A stretch of 64,000 bases of DNA from Microbacterium hominis (lineage in GTDB: Bacteria; Actinomycetota; Actinomycetes; Actinomycetales; Microbacteriaceae), in the NCBI RefSeq assembly GCF_013282805.1, contig NZ_CP054038.1, positions 868,001 through 932,000 of the forward strand, given 5' to 3'. Under the pieces are notes generated by a model, which saw only the letters and a list, made by a program, of their open reading frames with translations, did not search any database and was not told where the DNA came from. The position numbers and the translations under genes were made by a program. Below, piece by piece: positions 34,221 through 43,400 of this stretch. Within the stretch, counting starts at the first letter, position 1. Each line of letters opens with the position of its first letter.

Positions 34221-34375
34221 GGGGACCACTCTCCCTCACCCCGCCGACATGACGAAGCGCGTGGCCACCGCGCGGGGCACGAGCTGCGAACGATATGGAG
34301 AGGCCTGGGAAGGATCGGCCGCGCCCGTGCCAGGATGGCTCATGCGGGCCGCGCCCCGCGAGAGAGAGGATCGCC

Positions 34376-35551
34376 ATGACCGTGCCCGACCCGTACTCGC
34401 CGGCTCCCGCGGCCGACTCGACTGCCCCGTCGCCGCTGTTCCGCGCGGCGATCTGGGTCGCGATCGGCGCGCTCATCGCCGCCGCGCTCGTGTGCGTGGT
34501 GTGGGTGCTCGTGGGCAACCAGAACGGCATCGTCGGGCGTGCGTTCCTCACGATCCTGCTGCTGGTCGGCTTCGCCGGCGTCGCGTTGCTCGACGCGCAT
34601 CTCGCACCCCGCCGGCCCGGCTGGTTCGCGCTCGCGAGCATGGCCTCCTGGATCATCGCGCTCCTCATCGGCGCGGTCATGATCTGGATGCCCGAGCGCT
34701 TCCCCTGGAGCGGCTTCACCCGCACGGTGCAGTTCCTCCTCATCGTGCTGATCCTGCAGCTCGTGCTGCTGCACCTGCGCCTGTACACGAAGGCGTTCCA
34801 GCGCTACGTGACCCCGTTCACCCAGGTCGTGGCCATCGCCACGATCGCCCTCGTCGTGGGCCTGGCCGCGCTGGTGATCGTGCCCCTCATGGTCGGCGAG
34901 TTCTTCACCTTCGCCGAGATCTACTGGCGCATCGTGGTGGCGGTGTCGATCCTCGCCGCGGTCGGCACCGCGCTGATCCCGCTCGTGAACGCGCTGTTCG
35001 CTCCGCGTCGGGAGCGCGTGGCCGCGCCGGTGCCTGCGCCGGACTACACGTCGTGGCCGCCTCCCGGGGCGCAGACGGCGGCCGCGGCGCCTGCGATCGA
35101 GACGGCGCTCGAGCAGGAGCTGCTCCCGTGGCCCACGTACTACGACGGCGTCACGCCGCTGCCGATCATGCCCGACGGCTCTCCGGACTGGGGCGCGTAC
35201 TACACCGGCTACCCCTCGGAGGGGGCGCAGGTGATCGGGATGCCGCTCCCCGCCGCCGAAGAGACGCCGGCCGATGCGGGCCTGGCGTGGGAGGCGGAGC
35301 AGACCGACCCGGGCGTGCGCGCCGCCGAGCCGGCCGCGGAACAGCCCGAGACCGCGCCCTACGCGGAGCCGGCCGTTGAACAGCCCGCCGCCGACCCGGC
35401 CGCGCAGCAGCCGGAGGCCGCGCCCGCCGCCGAGCCGGCGCCCGCGCCTGCGCCTGAGCCGGAGCGCGCGCAGCCCGCGCCGGCGCCACCGCAGCCTCCC
35501 TCGGGCTACGAGGGCTACCCGCCGCCCCCGCCGCTGCCCCCGCGCTCGTAG
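34376..35551 (+). CDS. Membrane protein with Pro/Ala/Glu-rich tail
   Basis: 391 aa, with AGAGAGAGGA before ATG 34376. Six membrane helices fall within residues 20-220. A cytoplasmic region has Tyr-Pro motifs (WPTYYDGVTPLPIMPDGSPD), and residues 310-391 are low-complexity AEP/APAP repeats ending in polyproline. No known family. It is divergent from recQ. The DNA just after its stop is a 53-bp tandem repeat. Confidence 0.8.
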   Translation: MTVPDPYSPAPAADSTAPSPLFRAAIWVAIGALIAAALVCVVWVLVGNQNGIVGRAFLTILLLVGFAGVALLDAHLAPRRPGWFALASMASWIIALLIGAVMIWMPERFPWSGFTRTVQFLLIVLILQLVLLHLRLYTKAFQRYVTPFTQVVAIATIALVVGLAALVIVPLMVGEFFTFAEIYWRIVVAVSILAAVGTALIPLVNALFAPRRERVAAPVPAPDYTSWPPPGAQTAAAAPAIETALEQELLPWPTYYDGVTPLPIMPDGSPDWGAYYTGYPSEGAQVIGMPLPAAEETPADAGLAWEAEQTDPGVRAAEPAAEQPETAPYAEPAVEQPAADPAAQQPEAAPAAEPAPAPAPEPERAQPAPAPPQPPSGYEGYPPPPPLPPRS

Positions 35552-35656
35552 GCCGGCGGCGCCCGCAACGCTCGCGTGCCCGCAACGCTCCCGGCGCCCG
35601 TAGGGCCGGCGGCGCCCGCAACGCTCGCGCGCCCGCAACGCTCCCGGCGCCCATAG
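35551..35656. repeat. Two tandem 53-bp repeats
   Basis: Units 35551-35603 and 35604-35656 differ at two positions; each contains CCCGCAACGCTC twice. They fill most of the gap between convergent genes. Confidence 0.9.
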
Positions 35657-35696
35657 ACCGCCCGCGCCGCGCCCGCAGCCCGAGCGCCCGGTCCGC

Positions 35697-37307
35697 TCAG
35701 CCGAGCAGCTCCAGCGCGGCCATGGCCGCATTGTGCCCGCCGATGCCGCTGACCGCACCGCCGCGGCGTGCGCCCGACCCGCACAGCAGCACGCGGTCGT
35801 GCGCCGTGCCGACGCCCCAGCGCTGCGCGGGGGTCTCCAGCGGCTCGTCGTCTGCCGCCCAGGGCCACGCGAGCGGCCCGTGGAAGATGTCGCCCGCGAC
35901 CATGCCGAGAGACTCCTCGAGGTCGGCGGTCGTGCGGGCCTCGATGCACGGCGTGCCGTCCGGCGCCTCGTAGAGGCAGTCGGCGAGCGGCTCGGCGAGC
36001 ACGGCGTCGAGCGAGCGCTGGGCCGCTTCGAGCAGTGCGGCGCGCGCGGCATCCCGATCCGCTCCGGCCATCAGCCGATGCGGCGTCTGCAGCCCGAAGA
36101 GGGTGAGGGTCTGGGCGCCCTCGGCGCGCAGCGCCGGCCCGAGGATCGATGGATCGGTGAGCGAGTGGCAGTAGATCTCGGCCGGGAGCGGATCGGGGAT
36201 GCCGCCCGCGGCGGCCTCCGCGTGCGCGCGGTCGAGCTGGGTGAGCGTCTCGTTGATGTGGAAGGTGCCCGCGAACGCCGCCTCCGGCGCCACGCTGCCA
36301 TCGCGCAGGCGCGGAAGCCGACGCAGCAGCATGTTCACCTTCACCTGCGCGCCCTCGGGCGCCGCGTCGGCGCCGATGCCGGCCGGGGGAGTGGATGCCG
36401 CACCCGCCGCCCCGGCTGCCGACAGCAGCCCGTCGAGCACGGCGGGCCCGACACCGCTCAGCACCACGCGTGCGTGCACGCGCGATCCGTCGACGAGCGC
36501 GACCTCGCCGTCGGGGGAGAGCGAGGCCACCTCGGCGCTCGTGCGCAGCTCCGCGCCGGACTCGCGCGCGGCGCGCTCGAGCTCTGCGGTGACCTGGCCC
36601 ATGCCGCCGATCGGCACGTCCCAGTCGCCGGTGCCGCCGCCGATCACGTGATAGAGGAAGCAGCGGTTCTGGCGCAGGCTCTCGTCATCGGCGGTCGCGA
36701 AGGTGCCGATGAGTCCGTCGGTGAGGGCGATGCCGCGAGCGAGGTCGGTGCGCAGGGCCCGGCGGAGCATCCCTCCCAGCGGCGCCTCGATGACGTCGTG
36801 CCACAGGGCGTCGTCGCCGAGCCGCATGCGCACCTCCGCGCGCCGCGCGAGCGGTTCCGTCACGGTGGGGAACAGCGCCTGCGCGAGCGGAGCGAGTCGT
36901 TCGCCGAACGCCGCGAACCGGGCGGCTTCAGACGCATCGCCCGTGGTGCGCAGGAATGAGGCGGCGGTGGCGGCGGCATCCCCGTTGTCGATGAGGATGC
37001 CGCGCGAGGGGTCCCCGGGATCGGGCGTGTACGAGGAGATGCGGCGGCGGCGCAGCCGCACCGACAGGCCGAGGTCGTCGATCACGCGGCGGGGGAGGAG
37101 GCTCACGAGGTACGAGTAGCGCGACAGGCGGGCATCCACCCCGGCCCATGGCCGCTCCGAGACGGCGGCGCCGCCGACGTGATCGAGGCGCTCGAGCACG
37201 ACCACGCTGCGCCCGGCACGGGCGAGGTAGGCCGCGGCGACGAGGGCGTTGTGGCCGCCTCCGATGATCACGACGTCGTGGGCGGCGGGGGGAGCGGCGG
37301 CGGTCAT
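35697..37307 (-). CDS. FAD-dependent oxidoreductase, phytoene desaturase-like
   Basis: 536 aa. The N-terminal dinucleotide site is VVIIGGGHNALVAAAYLARAG followed by an acidic strand end (VVVLERLDHVGGA); a C-terminal CGSGARRGGAVSGIGGHNAA matches the FAD-binding end of CrtI/NAD(P)-FAD dehydrogenases. The set NGDAAATAASF, GGGTGDWDVPIGGMGQVTAEL supports the pyridine nucleotide-disulphide-like CRTI branch. The substrate is unknown and no carotenoid genes are nearby. Apparently leaderless, sharing a 42-bp region with the divergent phosphatase. Confidence 0.87.
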   Translation of the reverse strand: MTAAAPPAAHDVVIIGGGHNALVAAAYLARAGRSVVVLERLDHVGGAAVSERPWAGVDARLSRYSYLVSLLPRRVIDDLGLSVRLRRRRISSYTPDPGDPSRGILIDNGDAAATAASFLRTTGDASEAARFAAFGERLAPLAQALFPTVTEPLARRAEVRMRLGDDALWHDVIEAPLGGMLRRALRTDLARGIALTDGLIGTFATADDESLRQNRCFLYHVIGGGTGDWDVPIGGMGQVTAELERAARESGAELRTSAEVASLSPDGEVALVDGSRVHARVVLSGVGPAVLDGLLSAAGAAGAASTPPAGIGADAAPEGAQVKVNMLLRRLPRLRDGSVAPEAAFAGTFHINETLTQLDRAHAEAAAGGIPDPLPAEIYCHSLTDPSILGPALRAEGAQTLTLFGLQTPHRLMAGADRDAARAALLEAAQRSLDAVLAEPLADCLYEAPDGTPCIEARTTADLEESLGMVAGDIFHGPLAWPWAADDEPLETPAQRWGVGTAHDRVLLCGSGARRGGAVSGIGGHNAAMAALELLG

Positions 37308-37313
37308 GCCCAC

Positions 37314-37343
37314 AAGATAACCCGGGCGCGGCGCCGCTAGCGT
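37314..37343. promoter_or_regulatory. Two divergent -10 boxes for leaderless genes
   Basis: TATCTT on the minus strand (37314-37319) is 6 nt from ATG 37307. TAGCGT on the plus strand (37338-37343) is 6 nt from GTG 37350. Each promoter's -35 must lie over the other gene's start region. Confidence 0.5.
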
Positions 37344-37349
37344 GGACGG

Positions 37350-38165
37350 GTGACCACACCCCAGCAACTGCAGTCGCTCGCCATCGAGATCGCGCGCGAG
37401 GCCGGTGACCTCGCACGCAGGCGCCGGACCGAGGGTGTCGCGATCGCGGCCACCAAGTCCGCGCTCGCCGACATCGTCACCGAGGCCGATCGCGAGGTCG
37501 AGGCGCTCATCCGCGCGCGGCTCGCCGAGCTGCGGCCCGCAGACGGCTTCCTCGGCGAGGAGTCGGGCGCCGAGCACGGCACGACCGGCATCACGTGGGT
37601 GGTCGACCCCATCGACGGCACGGTGAACTACGCCTTCGGAATCCCCACCTACGCGGTGAGCATCGCGGCGGTGACCGGCGATCCGGCGCCTGGGCGCTGG
37701 GAGGCGCAGGCGGCGGTGGTGTTCGCCCCCGCGATGGGCGAGCTCTTCCACGCCGCGCGGGGCGAAGGCGCTTGGCTCGACGGTCGGCGTCTGGCCGTGA
37801 ACGCGGAGCCGACGCCCGCCGGAGCGCTGCTCGGCACGGGATTCGGCTATGACCCCACCACGCACGCGGGCGACCTCGCGCGGGTCGCGCGGGTGATGCC
37901 GATCGCCCGCGATCTGCGGCGCATGGGCGCGGCATCCCTCGATCTCGCCTATGTCGCCGCGGGTCGCCTCGACGGCTACTTCGAGAGCGGACTGTCGCCC
38001 TGGGACCACGCCGCCGGCGCCCTCCTCGTGCAGGAGGCCGGAGGTGTCGTCGCCGGGCCGGCGCCCTCGCCCGGCGCGCGCAGCGGGCTGTTCGTCGCGG
38101 CCGGACCGGCCCTGTTCGACCGGCTCTTCGCGGCCGCCTCTGCGAACGGCACGGCACCGCGATGA
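37350..38165 (+). CDS. Inositol monophosphatase family protein
   Basis: 271 aa, GTG start with no Shine-Dalgarno. GEESG, WVVDPIDGTVNY and SPWDHAAGALLVQEAGG are the three metal-binding signatures of IMPases. Enzymes of this family dephosphorylate inositol-1-phosphate, histidinol phosphate, fructose-1,6-bisphosphate or PAP; the sequence alone does not choose. Cytoplasmic and Mg-dependent. Confidence 0.92.
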   Translation: MTTPQQLQSLAIEIAREAGDLARRRRTEGVAIAATKSALADIVTEADREVEALIRARLAELRPADGFLGEESGAEHGTTGITWVVDPIDGTVNYAFGIPTYAVSIAAVTGDPAPGRWEAQAAVVFAPAMGELFHAARGEGAWLDGRRLAVNAEPTPAGALLGTGFGYDPTTHAGDLARVARVMPIARDLRRMGAASLDLAYVAAGRLDGYFESGLSPWDHAAGALLVQEAGGVVAGPAPSPGARSGLFVAAGPALFDRLFAAASANGTAPR

Positions 38166-38347
38166 TCGTTTTCCACAGGATGGGCGTGTACATGGCATTC
38201 CCAGCCGTGCCCCGGTAGGGTTTACCCGATCGTTACCACTGTCGCCCGAACGGCAGTGCGTGATTTCGCCCGACTGTCCGACCTGGTGCTTTCCCCCCGA
38301 GCGCCTCGATCTGAGAGCCTGTCTCCGTTTTGCCTTTCGACTCCCCC

Positions 38348-40060
38348 ATGGCTGAGCCGGCGCGCACGCGCCGAAGCAGTCGCACCGCTCCCACGCCTGT
38401 TCAGGCGCCGGTCGAGCAGGGCGAGTCGCGTGCGCAGCTGCGGCGGCGGATGACGGGCGAAGTGCCCACGCGTCCGGCCGTGGTCTGGGGTCGCGAGGCC
38501 CACGTGACGCCGGTCGAGACGAAGATGGATGCCGCGCCCGCCGGCCCGGTGGCATCGAACGTTCCCGACGTCGAGCCCGCCCCCGTCGTCGCCCCTGAGA
38601 TCGTCTCGCCGGCACCCGCCGCCGCGGCGCCGGTCACTCCCGCGGAGCCGGCCGCTCCCGCTGTGCCCGTCGTCCCCGAGCCTGCGCCCCCGGTGCTCTC
38701 GCGCCGCGCGCGCCGCGCTCCCGCGAGCGGTGAGCAGGCGGTGCTGCCGGTGCCGGCGCTCGACGAGGTCGAGGTCGAGCCCCTCACCGAGGCGCAGCCG
38801 GTCGTCGAGATCGCGCGCGAGGTGGTCGCGCCCGAGCAGCCTCCGCTCTTGCGTTCGCGTCGCAGCCGGGTCGCTCCGGTCGTGCACGAAACGGCCGAAC
38901 CGAGCCTTCCCGAGGCCGTTCAGGCGCCGGTCGAGCCCTTCCAGCTCATCGAACCCGAGCCGGTCGTCGTCCCCGAGCCGGTCGCACCGGTCCCGGTGGA
39001 GCCGGCCGCAGCGGTCGTCGACACTCCCGAGCCCGTGGCGGCGTCGAAGCCGGTCGCCGCGCCGGAGCCGGTGAGCGCCCCCGAGCCCGCCGCCACGATC
39101 CCGGCCGCCGAAGAGCCCATCGTCGACGAGCCCGTCCGCCCGCACACGCCGCGCGCGGCATCCGACGTCGACGAGTTCGAGGCCGCGGCCAAGCTCTTCT
39201 CCTTCACCGGCCAGACTCCCGTGCAGCAGCCGGCCGACGCACCCCCGGCGCCGGCCGACGACGAGACGGCACCGCAGGCAGCCGATGCCGCCGACGGCGA
39301 CTCCGCGCACCAGGCCCCGCCCCGCATGCGCACGCGCACGACGTTCAAGCGCATCGCCGCGACGTCGTTCTCGGTGGGCGTGATGGGCATCGTCGGCCTG
39401 ATGGCGGTCGGCATGACCGTTCCGGCCGAGGCCGTCGCCGCCGTGCAGGGCACCGACGCGACCACGTCGCTGCTGGCCGGCGATGTCAGCTCCGGCATCG
39501 ACGAAGAAGACATCCAGGCCTACGTCGCACCCGCCGGCACCGAGAGCGCCGACCTCACCCGCAGCGAGAACTACGGCACCGTCACGATGGCCGAGATCGC
39601 CGCCGCGTCGGGCATCCGCAACACCTCGAACTTCTTCGTCAACGACCCGACCGCGGCCATCCAGTGGCCCTTCGCGGTCGGCGTGCCGATCAGCTACGGC
39701 TTCGGCATGCGCTCGGGCCGCATGCACGAGGGCGTCGACTTCACGCCCGGCGACGGGTCGCCCATCCAGGCGATCGCCGACGGTGTCGTGCGCGAGGCGA
39801 CGCAGGCCGGCGGCGCGTACGGCGTGCACGTGATCATCGACCACATCATCGACGGCCAGCTCGTCTCGAGCCACTACGCGCACATGCAGTACGGCTCGCT
39901 GCAGGTGGTGCCCGGTCAGCACGTGACCGTGGGCACGATCCTCGGCCGCACCGGCAACACCGGACGCTCCTACGGGGCGCACACGCACTTCGAGATCCTC
40001 GCCAACGGCACCACGGCGATCGACCCGATTCCGTGGCTCCGTCAGCACGCCGGGGGATGA
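38348..40060 (+). CDS. Membrane-anchored M23 (LytM) peptidoglycan peptidase
   Basis: 570 aa from ATG 38348 (an in-frame TTG lies at 38330). Residues 1-330 are a disordered Pro/Ala/Val/Glu region, presumably cytoplasmic or a linker. One membrane segment at about 335-360 (FSVGVMGIVGLMAVGM) is followed by a short stalk and an M23 domain from about 438: His460 and Asp464 (MHEGVD), His512 in HYAHM, and HTH at 545-547. All zinc and catalytic residues are present, so it should be active. The 182-nt leader shows no riboswitch I can identify. Confidence 0.9.
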   Translation: MAEPARTRRSSRTAPTPVQAPVEQGESRAQLRRRMTGEVPTRPAVVWGREAHVTPVETKMDAAPAGPVASNVPDVEPAPVVAPEIVSPAPAAAAPVTPAEPAAPAVPVVPEPAPPVLSRRARRAPASGEQAVLPVPALDEVEVEPLTEAQPVVEIAREVVAPEQPPLLRSRRSRVAPVVHETAEPSLPEAVQAPVEPFQLIEPEPVVVPEPVAPVPVEPAAAVVDTPEPVAASKPVAAPEPVSAPEPAATIPAAEEPIVDEPVRPHTPRAASDVDEFEAAAKLFSFTGQTPVQQPADAPPAPADDETAPQAADAADGDSAHQAPPRMRTRTTFKRIAATSFSVGVMGIVGLMAVGMTVPAEAVAAVQGTDATTSLLAGDVSSGIDEEDIQAYVAPAGTESADLTRSENYGTVTMAEIAAASGIRNTSNFFVNDPTAAIQWPFAVGVPISYGFGMRSGRMHEGVDFTPGDGSPIQAIADGVVREATQAGGAYGVHVIIDHIIDGQLVSSHYAHMQYGSLQVVPGQHVTVGTILGRTGNTGRSYGAHTHFEILANGTTAIDPIPWLRQHAGG

Positions 40061-40125
40061 CCCCGGTTTCAGAAGTGGTCCAAAGCTCTGGTATCCTCTT
40101 CTAGTTGCCTTCTTGAAGGTGACAC

Positions 40126-40197
40126 GCCCCGATAGCTCAGTGGCAGAGCACTTCCATGGTAAGGAAGGGGTCGTCAGTTCAATCCTGACTCGGGGCT
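40126..40197 (+). tRNA. tRNA-Thr (GGT)
   Basis: 72 nt, acceptor GCCCCGA / TCGGGGC, discriminator T. The anticodon stem CTTCC/GGAAG encloses ATGGTAA, giving GGT. TATCCT at 40092-40097 is a candidate -10. Confidence 0.96.
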
Positions 40198-40231
40198 CGC
40201 AGACATCCGGTTCGCGACGCGGATGCCGTGC

Positions 40232-40305
40232 GGCAGGGTAGCTCAGTTGGTGAGAGCGCACGACTCATAATCGTGAGGTCGCGGGTTCAAGCCCCGCTCC
40301 TGCTA
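40232..40305 (+). tRNA. tRNA-Met (CAT), elongator type
   Basis: 74 nt. The anticodon stem CACGA/TCGTG encloses CTCATAA. The acceptor GGCAGGG pairs with TCCTGCT, including G-U at both ends. It lacks the three G-C pairs of initiator tRNA, so it is elongator Met; a lysidine-modified Ile tRNA is less likely. Confidence 0.93.
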
Positions 40306-40311
40306 CAGAAG

Positions 40312-40338
40312 AAAACCCCCGGTTATCCGGGGGTTTTT
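40312..40338. terminator. Rho-independent terminator
   Basis: CCCCCGG TTAT CCGGGGG followed by five T, preceded by four A, so it can work in both directions: for the tRNA-Thr/tRNA-Met transcript and, from the right, for the large secreted protein gene. Confidence 0.95.
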
Positions 40339-40466
40339 GCGTTGGAAGTCGCGTCGCGAGCGGGCTGGGTCGGATGGATCGGTGCAGTAAGCGGTGCAGT
40401 CGGGGCCGCGTTTGCGGGGTGACCGGGTCGCGCGACCAACGCCGGCGCGGGCGTGAACGACGGTGA

Positions 40467-43400
40467 TCACATGGCCGGCAGCTGCGGCGTCACCTCCCGC
40501 ATGCTCTGTCTCGCGAGGGAGATGAGGATGTCCGCCTTGTCGTCGGCGATCTCCTTCTCGGTCTGAGCGTCCACCTCCGCGATGAAGGCGGCCAGGGTGT
40601 TGTTGCCCGCCGTGACCTCGCCCCGCGCGAACGCGCGGTCGGACGCCGCGAGCTTGACGCACAGGGAGTTCGCCACGCCCGGCTGCGTCACCCACTGCCT
40701 GACAAGAGCGCACAGATCGCCCAGTGACCCGCGAACGGTGAAGCTCGTCGAACCGGCGCCCATGTTGCCTGCCTCGTCGGTCGCCGTCGCCGAGACGTTC
40801 GTCGTGCCGACCGGGAAGTCGTACGCGGGGCCGCTGATGTCGGCGCACGTGTGGTCGGCGACGCCGGAGCCGCTGTCGGCAGCGACGCACGTAATGGCGA
40901 TCGTGTCCAGCCACCCGTACTCGCCGGCGTTGCCGGTGTAGGTCACCGTCGGATCGGTGGAGTCCGCCTGGTAGAACGGTGAGGTGGCCGAGGTCTCGTT
41001 TCCGGCGTTGTCGGAGACCGTGCATTCGAATGCCAGCACCGGACCTTCGGCCGAGGATGTCTCCGGCTCGCAGGTGGATGCCAGACCCGAGACGGTGTCG
41101 GCGACGGTCCAGTTCACGGTGACGTCGCCGACATACCAGCCGTTCTCGCCCATCGTTCCGGAGAGGGTCGCGGTCGCCGTCGGTGCGTTCGCGTCGCGCT
41201 TCACGGTCGTCGCACCGGTTGCGGTCCCCCCACCGGTGGTCACCGTGCAGGTGAAGGTCAGCGCCACCGCATCTCCGGTGACCGTGCCGCCGTCGCACCC
41301 GCTGGTCGCGGTGACGGGGGCTCCCGCGGTCTCCACGGTGAAGCTGACGACGACGTCCGAGACGTACCAGCCGTTCTCTCCGAGCGTTCCCTCCACGTGC
41401 GGCGTCACAGTCGGCGGCGGGATGATCACGTCATCCGTCAGAATCTCCCCGGTTGCGCTCCCGCCTCCGGCAAGAGTGGCTCCCGTCGGAGTGGTCAGTG
41501 CAAGGGTCAACTCTTCGTCTGCTTCGCCCACGCTGTCGCAGAGCACGTCGACCCTGACGGTCTTGGTGGTCTCGCCCGGCTCGAACGTGAGCAGTCCCGA
41601 CGCGGGGGTGTAGTCGGTGTTGGCGGTTGCCGTCCCGCTCACGGTGTCGTATCGGACGGTGACCGGGGACGTGCTCTCCCCGCTGAGCTCCACCGTGAAG
41701 TCCAGCGGAGTGGTCACGCAGTCGGTACCCTCGACGACGCTCGCCCCGGTGACGTTCAGGGTGCGGAAGTCGTCGTTGCGGATCGTGGCAGCGCGCTTCG
41801 TCATATCCCGGTCGAGGGCGAACCCTGCGGCGGCTGCCGGATCGTCGGGGGTCGTGAACCCCGTGATCTGGATGAAGAACTCCTCGTCGGGCTCGACGTC
41901 GGTATCGCCGATCACCTTGACTTCGATCCTCTCGGACGTCGCCGCCAACGGCTCGATGGTCACGGTGCCGGAGGTGGGTGTGTAGTCGCCGGGCGCCTCG
42001 GCGCTACCATCGACGGTCTCGTAAGCCACCACGATGCGGTGGGCGACCCTGTCTCTCATCGCGACGGTGAAGGAGAACGTTGCGCCGGGGTCGATGGCGC
42101 TTCCGCTGCCCTCCGTCCATGGGCCGTCGACCGTCAACTGGATGGTGTTGGCGTCGTCGTCGTCGAGAATCGTGCCGACGGCGCTTCCCCTGCCGAGTAC
42201 GACGTCGGTCTCGCCTTCGATCGAGAGCGCCACCTCGAAGGTCTCATTGGGTTCGTAGTCCCGATCGCATTTCACCGTGACCTCGAGGGTCTGCGTGGTG
42301 ACTCCCGGACTGAATTCCAGCGTCCCGGATGTGGGGGTGTAGTCCTGGCCGGCGAGCGCCGGGGCGGTGTAGTCCTCGCCGGGGAGCGCTGTGCCGCCGT
42401 GGGCCCTCGTCGTGTATGCCACCCGCACGGGGACGCTGCGCGGCTCGCTGAGCGTGACGTCGAATCTCATCGGCGTCGGGTTGTCGGTGCAGAGAAGCCC
42501 ATTGCCGAGTGGTTGGAAGGTGCCCTCCCGCAGCGAGGCATCGGCGATGCTCACGGCGTAGACGTCATCGTCGATGATCGTGCCGATGGCCGTTCCGTCC
42601 TCGATGTTCAGCCCCTGATCGGCCGGCCAGCCATCGAAGATCCTCACTTCGAACGTCTCCTCGCTTTCCACGCGGGCATCCGCCGACACGTTGACTCGCA
42701 CGGTGGTCGAGAATGCGCCGGCGGGGATTCTCACGTACGGACGAGCGGTGCTCGCCGGGCCGTAGTCGCAGCGGATGGGATCGCACGGCTGGAGGGCGCC
42801 CGTCGTCGCGGTGCCGTCGACGAGCTGGAAGCGGATCGACGTGTCTCGGCTTCGCGGCTGGTCCATTCTCACGGTGAAGTCGAACGCCGTCGGCGTCGCG
42901 CCCGTGCCCTCGACGGCCGTGACGTCGTCGATGGTGACGTTGGGGGGTCCGCTGCCCCGGTCGCATCGGGAGAGTTCGTCGGGCTGCGGCACAGAGCTCT
43001 GACCCTGCTCGTTCGGCAGCCACGACCAGACGCACGCGTAGAGGGAGTACTGGACGGTCGAGCTGCCCGAGCTCCCTGTGCCACTGGTCGACAGGGTCCC
43101 GGGAGCAGGACACGCGCGGACGTCCGCGAAGCACCCGGACACGTCGATCTCGGTCGCCTTCAGGGTCGACGAGCCGTCGATCGCGGACCAGTCGTCGTCG
43201 CTGCCCACATCGGCATCCACCATGCCGAACCACATCGATGCGGTTCCCCAATCGTTGGGATACGCGCGCCACGCAGACCAATAAGGAATGATCGACGCAC
43301 TGTCGTTGCTCTTCAGGCCCTCTCTGCTGCGGATCTGCCACGGGGACGGCGGCAGGTTGCCGTAGTAGTAGACGGGGTAGTAGTCCGGGCCGTTGAAATC

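Noticed and set aside
38166..38347. c-di-AMP (ydaO) riboswitch before the M23 peptidase
   Set aside because: Such riboswitches precede cell-wall hydrolases in actinobacteria, but I could not find the conserved core segments here.
40228..40422. 64-aa ORF over tRNA-Met
   Set aside because: It runs through the tRNA and terminator and has no ribosome binding site.
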